Shown piece after piece: positions 57,688 to 64,000 of a DNA stretch of 64,000 nt. This stretch comes from Candidatus Methylophosphatis haderslevensis. Lineage in GTDB: Bacteria > Pseudomonadota > Gammaproteobacteria > Burkholderiales > Rhodocyclaceae. The notes below the pieces were generated by a model that worked only from the letters and a program-made list of their open reading frames with translations, searched no databases and was not told the DNA's origin. The stretch spans positions 310,001-374,000 of the forward strand of contig JADJSA010000018.1 of NCBI GenBank assembly GCA_016711925.1. Direction: 5' to 3'. The position numbers and the translations under genes were made by a program. Each line of letters starts with the position of its first letter. Positions within the stretch are counted from its first letter, which is position 1.

Positions 57688-57721
57688 GGACATTTGACTG
57701 AGAGAATAAAGTCAAACGTCC
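57688..57721. promoter_or_regulatory. Candidate operator of the toxin-antitoxin pair
   Basis: An inverted repeat with 12-bp arms and one mismatch, GGACATTTGACT (57688-57699) and AGTCAAACGTCC (57710-57721), separated by 10 bp. It ends just before the antitoxin ribosome-binding site and start. Toxin-antitoxin operons of this class repress themselves through such a site. Confidence 0.55.
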
Positions 57722-57733
57722 GTGGAGAAAACA

Positions 57734-58171
57734 GTGGCTTCCGTATCGACCGTAGCGAGTGTTCTCGGGGGGCAGGCGGGGCTTCAAGCGCGTCCGCGCA
57801 GTGCCCACGATTGGCATGAACTGATTCGGCGTGGATTGCCCGTGGCTGCCATGGACGCCTTCAAGCAACAAGCGATGTTGGCCGACGCGGAATTGGCGCA
57901 GCTCATCGGCGTTAGCGAGAAGACGCTCTCACGTGCCAGGGTAGGTCATTTGAATCTTGACTCGATTGCAAGCGATCGGCTCTATCGGGTCGCACGATTG
58001 GTCGTGTTGGCCACCGAGGTATTGGAATCCCCGCAAGGGGCGTTGCGCTGGATCAAGCGGACGCAGGTAGGCTTGGGCGGCGCTACGCCCCTAGAGATGA
58101 TGACAACCGACGCCGGTTCGGCCGAGGTGGAGAAACTGCTGTTGCGGATCGAGCACGGTGTCTATTCGTGA
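57734..58171 (+). CDS. Antitoxin of the Xre/MbcA/ParS (DUF2384) family
   Basis: A 145-aa antitoxin of a type II pair. GTG 57734 has GTGGAG upstream and is preferred over the GTG at 57722, which overlaps the operator. The N-terminal half has a helix-turn-helix-like stretch (LADAELAQLIGVSEKTLSRARVGHLNLDS), and the C-terminal DUF2384 core is DRLYRVARLVVLATEVLESPQGALRWIKRTQVGLGGATPLEMM, followed by VEKLLLRIEHGVYS, which reaches into the toxin active site in known complexes. Its stop overlaps the toxin start (GTGA). Confidence 0.87.
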   Translation: MASVSTVASVLGGQAGLQARPRSAHDWHELIRRGLPVAAMDAFKQQAMLADAELAQLIGVSEKTLSRARVGHLNLDSIASDRLYRVARLVVLATEVLESPQGALRWIKRTQVGLGGATPLEMMTTDAGSAEVEKLLLRIEHGVYS

Positions 58172-58629
58172 TCTTGGCGTGGCGCATTGCCAAGCGCGCG
58201 CATGCCAACGCCGCCTTCTCCGGCGAGGGGGCAAGGATCGCGGGGGGCCGGTGGAATCTGCCCGGCGAGCCGGTCGTTTATACCTCCTCAACGCTCGCAC
58301 TGGCCGCGATGGAGACGTTCATACACCTTGGTGAGGAAGGTCTGGGCATCGCCTTCGTCTATTTCCGGATCGAGATACCGGATTCGGTGAGCATCGCACG
58401 CTGCGACAGGGCGCCAAGGGGATGGCGTAGCGAGCCGCCCGGTGACGCAACTATGCGCTATGGAATCGCCTGGCTGCGGGAGGGCAGAACGGCGGTACTG
58501 GATGTGCCTTCGGCAATCGTGCAGGTGGAGCGCAACCTTCTTCTGAATCCGCGCCACGCGGAGTTTGCGAAGCTCGTCATCAGTCGGTCAAAACCGTTCG
58601 CATTCGATCCGCGCATGTGGAAGTCCTGA
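58168..58629 (+). CDS. RES-domain toxin
   Basis: A 153-aa toxin of the RES family, whose known members destroy or phosphorolyse NAD+. It starts at GTG 58168 (MILAWRIAKRAHA) with GEGARIAGGRWNLPGEPVVYTSSTLALAAMETFIHL: Arg, Tyr and Glu residues in these blocks correspond to the R-Y-E catalytic set of the family. The C-terminus WLREGRTAVLDVPSAIVQVERNLLLNPRH holds the RES-type Ser and the Asn-Pro-x-His motif. It is coupled to the antitoxin by a 4-bp overlap. The gene looks intact. Confidence 0.9.
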   Translation: MILAWRIAKRAHANAAFSGEGARIAGGRWNLPGEPVVYTSSTLALAAMETFIHLGEEGLGIAFVYFRIEIPDSVSIARCDRAPRGWRSEPPGDATMRYGIAWLREGRTAVLDVPSAIVQVERNLLLNPRHAEFAKLVISRSKPFAFDPRMWKS

Positions 58630-58957
58630 GCCGCACCCGTGCGGCAGTCTGCCGAGGCATGCCGGGCGGACCGGTTGCCGGGAAGCGAGGGACGACAACC
58701 GACCGGATACAGCCAGAGTACCGACGATCAGAGTGTAGGTCGCCAATGCTTGCTGATCGGCCATTGCTGCCGCTGGCGTCGTGTCAGTTGAATGGCCGGT
58801 CTCGCGCGGCTTGCCGCCGTTGATGTGGTAAGCCAGAAAAACGGCTGCTTCCGTCACCAGCGGATGAGTCCTCCGTACCCTCTTCTACCGCTCGCAACGA
58901 TGTCAGGTTCCAGGAGTGCAGACGCTGAACTTTGACGAGTGAATGCCAGCAAACGAT
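58630..58957. other. Intergenic stretch with a gene-remnant-like frame
   Basis: About 330 bp between the toxin and gajB-like genes, which converge. On the minus strand a frame opens at GTG 58857 with TEAAVFLAYHINGGKPRETG and ADQQALATYTLIVGTLA, which reads more like protein than the background, but it then runs antisense into the toxin gene. I do not recognise it; it may be a fragment of a lost gene. Confidence 0.35.
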
Positions 58958-60718
58958 CTAAAGCTTGTGTCCAGCAAGAATTGGGCAAAGCGGCCATTGC
59001 GGATCGAGGATGAGAGTGTGAACTTTCGCCCGCGTGATGCCGACTCGGAGAACACGGCGGCTCTTGGGAAATGGAGGGGCGTCGCCGCGCCAGACGAAGG
59101 ACGATTCGACAACAGGTCCAGTCCGCCGGGCCTCGCGGACGATGATGACGCCGTCAAATTGCTTTCCCTTGGCCTTGTGAAAAGTCATGACCTGCAAGCC
59201 ACTTAAGGGCTCGACGCCATCGAGTATTTGCTCCTGCGCCAAGGCTTGATCGAGGGCTGCTCGGGCATGGGTGTAAGCGCCGTCTCGCAGCCACTCGGCG
59301 GCGAGCGAGGCGGAGATGCGATGGCCACGACGAAATGCCACCAAGAAGTCCAGTTGCGCAGCCACCCGTGTGAGCTCGTCTTGGTTGGCCGCTCGCAGCG
59401 CGTGTTTGACGGTCAGCCAGTCCTCCGCTGGATCGCCACTGAAATCGGAGACGGCCAGCGCTGAAATCAACCCGCGGAGAGCGTTGGTGACGTTGACGTT
59501 GAGCACCTTGCCGCTTCTGAGCTTGTTGGCTTGCTCCAAGAGCTTGGCCACTTCCTTGGTGCCTTTCCCTGTGGCCCGCTTGGCGGCTGCGATCATCTCC
59601 ATACTGGTCGCCACATCGGCTTCCAGTTGGGCGAGGTTCTTGGGCTCGAGTAGAAAAGCGGCAAACCGCGCCGACAGCAAGGCCTCGGCTTCATCGAACA
59701 GCAGCTTGTGTTTCACCGGCTTGCCGACATTGGCCCCCAATGCGTTGAGGGCGTTCGACATCTTCAACGCACTGCGATTATTGGAGACCAGAATCGCGAT
59801 CGTCTCCGGTTTCTCATCTGTTTGCGCCCGGATGGCCTCGAACAGTTCGGAGAGAGCCCGGCGCAGCACATGGTTCCAGTTTGGCGGCGGCTTCTCGGGT
59901 CTGTACCGCAGCGCGGATACTCCCTTGTAGGGAGCACCTCGCGCCTTGCCCTTTAGGATGTCATTGCCGAACGCCAAGATCTCGGAGTCGGGGCTGCGGT
60001 GATTCTGCGTCCCCAGATCAACCTCGTGCGGCTTCAAGGCGTCACGGATGGCGATCACACGCTCCGGTCCGACACCCGGCAGGTAGTCAAAGATTTGCTG
60101 TTCGAGATCGGCTAGGCATAGCACCTGTGTATATGGCGCGAGCATTTGGATGCACTGCCATGCAAACTGTCCGGTGTCTTGGGCCTCATCGACGATGATG
60201 AGTGGATGCCGCCCGGCGATCGAGGACAACAGATGTGAGCTGCGCGTGAGGAGCTCGGTCGCATTGGGCGCGAACAGGTCGAATGCGATCCGACCCTCCT
60301 CGCGAAACAGGCGCTCACGCTCAACGACCCATTCGTCCCACCCTTCGTCTTCGTCCCCGAGGCCGCCCGACATAGCCTTTTCGTCCTGCGGCAGCAGGAT
60401 TGAAAGCTTGTGTGGAGCGCCGAGCAGGTAGGCGTGGGCTTTGAGGATGTCCCAGAAGAACGAGTGGAACGTCTGAATGGAAAGCTGTGCCTGTTCGGCC
60501 TTGCTGGATTCAAGTTTGGAGGCGTCGAGGATTCGGGCCACTGCTGCGCGCGAAAAGCTCAGGAACAGTGCCGACTGGCCTGGAAGCAGGCCGTCGCGGA
60601 TGCGCTTGACCGCCTTGCGCAGCGCAAGCGTCGTCTTGCCGCTACCGGGTCCACCGATCACCAGAGCATGGCCCTCGCAAGCCATGACGCTCTCGCGCAG
60701 GGCGCAGGGCTCGTTCAT
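58958..60718 (-). CDS. gajB: UvrD/REP-like SF1 helicase, GajB-like (Gabija)
   Basis: A 586-aa superfamily 1 helicase-like protein. The P-loop GGPGSGKTTLALRKAVKRI is at about residues 22-30, motif Ia-like FLSFSRAAVARI follows, Walker B is IIVDEAQDTGQFAW at about 175, motif IV-like DLGTQNHRSPDSEILAF, and near the C-terminus VMTFHKAKGKQFDGVIIV and RVLRVGITRAKV correspond to motifs V and VI. Its ATG overlaps the stop of the ATPase/TOPRIM gene by 4 bp. The order nuclease-ATPase then UvrD-like helicase is that of Gabija anti-phage systems. It appears complete. Confidence 0.82.
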   Translation of the reverse strand: MNEPCALRESVMACEGHALVIGGPGSGKTTLALRKAVKRIRDGLLPGQSALFLSFSRAAVARILDASKLESSKAEQAQLSIQTFHSFFWDILKAHAYLLGAPHKLSILLPQDEKAMSGGLGDEDEGWDEWVVERERLFREEGRIAFDLFAPNATELLTRSSHLLSSIAGRHPLIIVDEAQDTGQFAWQCIQMLAPYTQVLCLADLEQQIFDYLPGVGPERVIAIRDALKPHEVDLGTQNHRSPDSEILAFGNDILKGKARGAPYKGVSALRYRPEKPPPNWNHVLRRALSELFEAIRAQTDEKPETIAILVSNNRSALKMSNALNALGANVGKPVKHKLLFDEAEALLSARFAAFLLEPKNLAQLEADVATSMEMIAAAKRATGKGTKEVAKLLEQANKLRSGKVLNVNVTNALRGLISALAVSDFSGDPAEDWLTVKHALRAANQDELTRVAAQLDFLVAFRRGHRISASLAAEWLRDGAYTHARAALDQALAQEQILDGVEPLSGLQVMTFHKAKGKQFDGVIIVREARRTGPVVESSFVWRGDAPPFPKSRRVLRVGITRAKVHTLILDPQWPLCPILAGHKL

Positions 60719-62529
60719 GGGATGGTGGGCGCCGGGTCGGCCTCCGCATGCGCGCCGTCGTCATCGTCGATCGCGGGTGGTGGTGGGAACAACGCGAACA
60801 CCGATGCTAGAAAATTCCTCACAGTGGCTGGCAGCTCGTTGAACTCGCATTCCTCGAAGAGGCGGGCACACCAACCAGCGCCCTTGTTGCCGCCGAGAGC
60901 CTCCTTGGCGATGGCCTTGACGGCATCGTCATCGGGACGCTCGGCAGGAATGCCGACATTGCCGTGCTCGTCGTTGGCTTTGAGACCCGATAGGAACGAC
61001 CAGAGCCTGTCCACCGGCACTTCCGCGACGACGAGGTCTTCAAATCCTTTGTAGGCATGCTCTACGTTGATTACGAAGCTATCTGCCAGCGCCTGCGCTT
61101 GTTCGGCCTTGCGCTTCTTCTTGTAATCGAGGTCGTAGAAGGCGAAGGTGTGCAGCCCCAGCGTCTTGAAGAACCTCCCGAACTTGGGCATGTTTGATTC
61201 ACCATCGGCATCGAAAAAGGCGACGCCTGCGATGTCCAGCGGCTGTAAGTTTGGATCGTTTTCCTCCATGCGCCGCGCGACAACGGGCATCGCGTGCAAC
61301 TCGGTGACGCCTTCCACGACGATAGCGGCGCGCCCAAGCATGCATTCGGAGAGCCCCGAGCGGGAGAATCGCTTGTAGTCGTTGTCCTTAAGGCCGGTGG
61401 CATCGGAGACTTTGCGCGCCGTGACGACGCCAGCATTGCGCGCCAGCAGCAGGGTCTTCGACGGTTCGAACTTCTCGATCACAAAGGGCGAGTGGGAGGT
61501 CACGAAGGCCTGCGTCGTCTTGGTCAGTAGGTATTGGGCGATCCGACGCTGAGTGTGCGGCGGCACCGCTATTTCCGGCTCCTCCATGGCGAAGATCACC
61601 GTGTCGGGCTTGAGGTCGGCGATGAAGGAGAGCAGCGCGAGCACCAGCGTGTTGATAGTACCGGTGCCGGCGTGGGGAAAGGGGACATGCCCTTGGTCGG
61701 CGGACAATGCCAAGAAGAACGTCATTGTCTTGCGTAGATGCTCTCGCGTGAGCTCGGAGACATGCAGTTTGGTCGCGTTAGCGGGAGATTCCAGCGCGAT
61801 GTAGCGAGCGAGGCGCTTTTCCACGGAGCGCAGCACCGGGGCGATTTCAGTCGCATCGCTTTCGATGTCGAGGCCGCGCAGCCGCTCGATGGTCTTCTCC
61901 CACAGGCTGGTGCGGACGCCCTTGGTCCGCAAGATGATGTCCAACAGCGATCCGCGCTCCAAGCTCAGTGCCCTCGAACCGGTCCTGAGTGCCCGAAGAT
62001 AGAGGAAGCCGAACAGCCGCTTGATCGGCTTGGGAACTGAAGTCAGCTCGCCAGCCGGCGCGTCCGGGCTGCGCGAGAAATAGGTCCGGGCCTCGAACTC
62101 ATCCTCCTCGCGGTTGTATTGACCGAGGGTTTCGATCCGCAGGCAAGGGACGACATCGGGCGGATTCGCTGCGGCCGCTTCCCCTGGCCCCAGCAGCCGC
62201 TGCTCGGTCAGATGCCAAAACTCGATGTTGCCCCCGCATTTGGCGTCGATTTCGGGGCCAGGTTCAATGAGGATAGCCTCGATTCGAAGCGGGATCGGTG
62301 CGCGCTCAACCCCTTCCTCAGTGGCGGGCGCCAAATACTCAGCGTTGTAGAAGTCGAACTCGTCAATGGGCGGAAAGCGGTTGAGACGATCGGGGCCGAG
62401 GACGAGGTCGAGGGCCTCGCAAAGCGTGCTCTTACCGACATTGTTCGAACCCACCATGAGAGTGTGCCCGTCGAACAGCAACTCGGCAGACTTGATGCCC
62501 CGAAAGTTGGAGATGCTCAGCCGGACAAC
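60715..62529 (-). CDS. gajA: OLD-family ATPase/TOPRIM nuclease, GajA-like (Gabija), 5' end cut by IS66
   Basis: About 604 aa remain. The protein opens VVRLSISNFRGIKS, so only a residue or so plus the start codon are missing. The Walker A motif is VGSNNVGKSTL at about residue 30, the ABC-type core includes TINTLVLALLSFI and IFAMEEPEIAVPPH (Walker B), then SHSPFVIEKF. The TOPRIM region has the Glu in IVVEGVTELHAM (about 405), an Asp in FFDADGESN and YDLDY (about 466). The frame continues across the junction into DNA of the IS66 element, so no native start is present. With the helicase-like gene downstream this matches Gabija. Expression now depends on starts or promoters in the element. Confidence 0.8.
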   Translation of the reverse strand, partial: VVRLSISNFRGIKSAELLFDGHTLMVGSNNVGKSTLCEALDLVLGPDRLNRFPPIDEFDFYNAEYLAPATEEGVERAPIPLRIEAILIEPGPEIDAKCGGNIEFWHLTEQRLLGPGEAAAANPPDVVPCLRIETLGQYNREEDEFEARTYFSRSPDAPAGELTSVPKPIKRLFGFLYLRALRTGSRALSLERGSLLDIILRTKGVRTSLWEKTIERLRGLDIESDATEIAPVLRSVEKRLARYIALESPANATKLHVSELTREHLRKTMTFFLALSADQGHVPFPHAGTGTINTLVLALLSFIADLKPDTVIFAMEEPEIAVPPHTQRRIAQYLLTKTTQAFVTSHSPFVIEKFEPSKTLLLARNAGVVTARKVSDATGLKDNDYKRFSRSGLSECMLGRAAIVVEGVTELHAMPVVARRMEENDPNLQPLDIAGVAFFDADGESNMPKFGRFFKTLGLHTFAFYDLDYKKKRKAEQAQALADSFVINVEHAYKGFEDLVVAEVPVDRLWSFLSGLKANDEHGNVGIPAERPDDDAVKAIAKEALGGNKGAGWCARLFEECEFNELPATVRNFLASVFALFPPPPAIDDDDGAHAEADPAPTIP

Positions 62530-62577
62530 TGTAAGCGTCCACCGCGACCACCTGTACTCATCGGTTGAACTCGTGCG

Positions 62578-62910
62578 ATGTTGTCGCCTGTTTTTGAGGC
62601 GCGACGAATGGCGAAGAGACACGGACCGGCTTACTGGCGAGAGCACATTCAAAACTGGGTTCGAAGTGATCTGACGCAGCGCGAATACTGCGCGAACAAC
62701 GGACTGAGCGAGCGAGCGTTCCATCGCTGGCGCAGTCGGGAGAAGCAGACCATCGCGGCGGCAAAGTCATCGCTGACCCTGGTGCCGGTGAGCGTGGGCA
62801 AGGCGGAAACGGGTAGCGTCGTGCGCCTGCGCAGTCCGGATGGTTGGGAAATTGAGTTGCCGGGTAGCAGTGTCCCGTTGCTGGTCGAGTTCTTGAAACA
62901 ACTGTCATGA
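62578..62910 (+). CDS. tnpA: IS66 accessory protein TnpA
   Basis: A small DNA-binding helper protein of IS66 elements, 110 aa from ATG 62578 or 100 aa from ATG 62608. It has the family pattern HGPAYWREHIQNWVRSDLTQREYCANNGLSERAFHRWR, a helix-turn-helix region, and a C-terminal LVPVSVGKAETGSVVRLRSPDGWEIELPG. Its stop overlaps the tnpB start (ATGA). The exact function is not settled, but it is needed for transposition in several elements. Confidence 0.88.
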   Translation: MLSPVFEARRMAKRHGPAYWREHIQNWVRSDLTQREYCANNGLSERAFHRWRSREKQTIAAAKSSLTLVPVSVGKAETGSVVRLRSPDGWEIELPGSSVPLLVEFLKQLS

Positions 62911-63248
62911 TCCCGAGCCCGCACCAGGTCTGGCTGGTTGTCGAACCGATTGACATGCGCGCCGGCATCGACGGACTGTCGCAGCGCATACAGAACACGC
63001 TGGGACGCTCGCCCTGCGATGGCAGTGCCTATGCCTTTCGCAACCGGCGTCTGAATCGGCTCAAGCTTCTGGTGTGGGATGGCACCGGCGTGTGGCTGTG
63101 TCATCGGCGCCTGCATCGGGGGCACTTCATCTGGCCGCGTGCCGACACCGCGGTCTTTACCCTCAGCGCTGCGCAGTGGCAATGGCTCGTCAGCGGGGTC
63201 GATTGGCAGCGACTCGAAGCGCCAGCGCCGGCGCACTGGCGGGTCTGA
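62907..63248 (+). CDS. tnpB: IS66 accessory protein TnpB
   Basis: A 113-aa protein with the IS66 Orf2 signature: QVWLVVEPIDMRAGIDGLSQRIQNTLG, AYAFRNRRLNRLKLLVWDGTGVWLCHRRLHRGHFIWP. It is translationally coupled to tnpA by overlap and lies about 100 bp before tnpC. It is unrelated to the RNA-guided TnpB nucleases of IS200/IS605 despite the shared name. Confidence 0.92.
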   Translation: MIPSPHQVWLVVEPIDMRAGIDGLSQRIQNTLGRSPCDGSAYAFRNRRLNRLKLLVWDGTGVWLCHRRLHRGHFIWPRADTAVFTLSAAQWQWLVSGVDWQRLEAPAPAHWRV

Positions 63249-63345
63249 ACCGGGCCACGAAGACCTGCAAGAAGAATCTCGGCAAATATCGCTGAAAGGC
63301 CCTGTGCATGCGGCTCTTCGGCCTGTTGCAGAGTATAATATCGGC

Positions 63346-64000
63346 ATGAATTTGGACGCTGAACTGGCCCGCCTGAATGCCACGCCCGCACTGCCGGATT
63401 GGGTACTCGGCACCGTTCAGAAGCTCATCGACCAGGCACAAGAAGAAGAAGCCGAAGCGCTTCGGCTGAGCGAACAAATCACCCGCCGCGACAGCGAGCT
63501 TCACGCCGCCAGGATCAAGATCCAGGCCCTCACGCTGGGCTCCGCGCACCTGCGCCGGATGCGCTTTGGCGCGCGCAGCGAAGCCTTCTCGGCCGAAGCA
63601 GGCGATCTGTTCCAGGAGACGCTGGCCAGCGATATCGCCGCCGCCCAGGCCGAACTGGCCAGGAAACAGGCCGAGGCCGCAGCGACCAGCGAGCCGCAGG
63701 TGCCCCGCACGCCTCGCCTGCGCGCCGGTCGTCAGCCGCTGCCAGATCATCTGCCGCGCATCGAGCACCGGCATGAACCGATCTCCTGCACCTGTGGGCA
63801 GTGCGGTACGGCGCTGGTCAAGATCGGCGAGGACATCAGCGAACAGTTGGACGTCGAGCCGGCCCGTTTCTTCGTGCATCGGCACATCCGCCCGCAGTAC
63901 GCCTGCCGTGCATGCGAGACGGTGTCAGCCGCACCGATTGCGCCGGCCGTGATCGACGCGGGCATGGCGGCCACGGGGCTGCTGAGCTGGGTGGCCATCA
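63346..64000 (+). CDS. tnpC: IS66 transposase TnpC, 3' partial
   Basis: The DDE transposase. The first 218 codons are in the window. The start MNLDAELARLNATPALPDWV is followed by a coiled-coil region (IDQAQEEEAEALRLSEQITRRD), RRMRFGARSEAF and a zinc-ribbon region ISCTCGQCGTALVKIGEDISEQLD with CRACE shortly after, all as in IS66 transposases. The catalytic DDE triad lies beyond the window edge, so integrity cannot be judged. Confidence 0.92.
   Translation, partial: MNLDAELARLNATPALPDWVLGTVQKLIDQAQEEEAEALRLSEQITRRDSELHAARIKIQALTLGSAHLRRMRFGARSEAFSAEAGDLFQETLASDIAAAQAELARKQAEAAATSEPQVPRTPRLRAGRQPLPDHLPRIEHRHEPISCTCGQCGTALVKIGEDISEQLDVEPARFFVHRHIRPQYACRACETVSAAPIAPAVIDAGMAATGLLSWVAI

Larger units (their letters stand above)
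62531..64000 (+). mobile_element. IS66-family insertion sequence, left part
   Basis: The left end is taken at 62531, where GTAAGCGTCCACCGCGACC begins: IS66-family inverted repeats start GTAA. The element holds tnpA, tnpB and the first 655 bp of tnpC in the usual order, and runs past the window edge, so its right end and the duplicated target (8 bp is usual for the family) cannot be seen. It has inserted at the first codons of the GajA-like gene and points away from it. The target bases to look for on the far side are GGACAACT. Confidence 0.88.

Overview
The window is GC-rich, densely packed chromosomal DNA from a proteobacterium, most probably a betaproteobacterium of the Rhodocyclales type. 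The pointers are two BPSS1780-type membrane proteins, homoserine kinase type II followed by a DUF2782 protein and a LOG-like protein next to polA, a solitary BtuM vitamin B12 transporter, and the nadD-rsfS-rlmH-maf run. Core genes and accessory islands alternate.

Layout. 1-2.6 kb: the end of a GAF/HD-GYP c-di-GMP phosphodiesterase and a small unknown gene. 2.7-9.7 kb (minus): a propionate-catabolic operon, methylmalonyl-CoA mutase - meaB - pccB - pccA, closed by a hairpin and divergent from a GntR regulator, a VOC protein and an enoyl-CoA hydratase-like gene (10-11.9 kb). 12.1-16 kb: two TIR-TPR genes, both frameshifted. 16.2-19.6 kb: a lipid module (CDP-alcohol phosphotransferase, acyltransferase, CdsA) with a GGDEF protein. 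19.8-22.8 kb: a large NLR-like protein (DUF4062-like / NB-ARC / TPR). 23-26.9 kb: Fis-type regulator, esterase, dienelactone hydrolase, DUF1232 protein and RNase G. 27.1-35.8 kb (plus): a cobalamin riboswitch followed by btuB, btuM, a 41-codon ORF, cbiA, a BtuF-like gene, cbiB, cobD and cobQ. 35.9-39.6 kb: maf, rlmH, rsfS, nadD and two membrane proteins. 39.7-44.7 kb: thrB, a DUF2782 protein, a LOG-like gene and polA. 44.7-53.3 kb (minus): a lipopolysaccharide cluster with ligase, glycosyltransferases and msbA. 53.3-57.5 kb: the second cobalamin block, cobC-cobS-cobT divergent from btuC-btuD. 57.7-64 kb: a defence island with a MbcA/RES toxin-antitoxin pair, a Gabija-like gajA-gajB pair, and an IS66-family element that has landed at the gajA start.

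How it fits together. B12 uptake and assembly (two blocks) and a B12-dependent enzyme (methylmalonyl-CoA mutase) lie in the same 64 kb. The riboswitch block appears to have been inserted between maf and rng, which are usually adjacent. An intergenic palindromic repeat of about 115 bp, ending in GCCGCATGGA-like arms, occurs at least five times, with two weaker copies; four of the five good copies border the TIR-TPR and NB-ARC-TPR genes. The strongest candidates for further study are these repeat-bordered TIR/NB-ARC genes, the IS66-decapitated Gabija pair, and the translationally coupled small ORF inside the B12 operon. No rRNA, tRNA or CRISPR array was seen.
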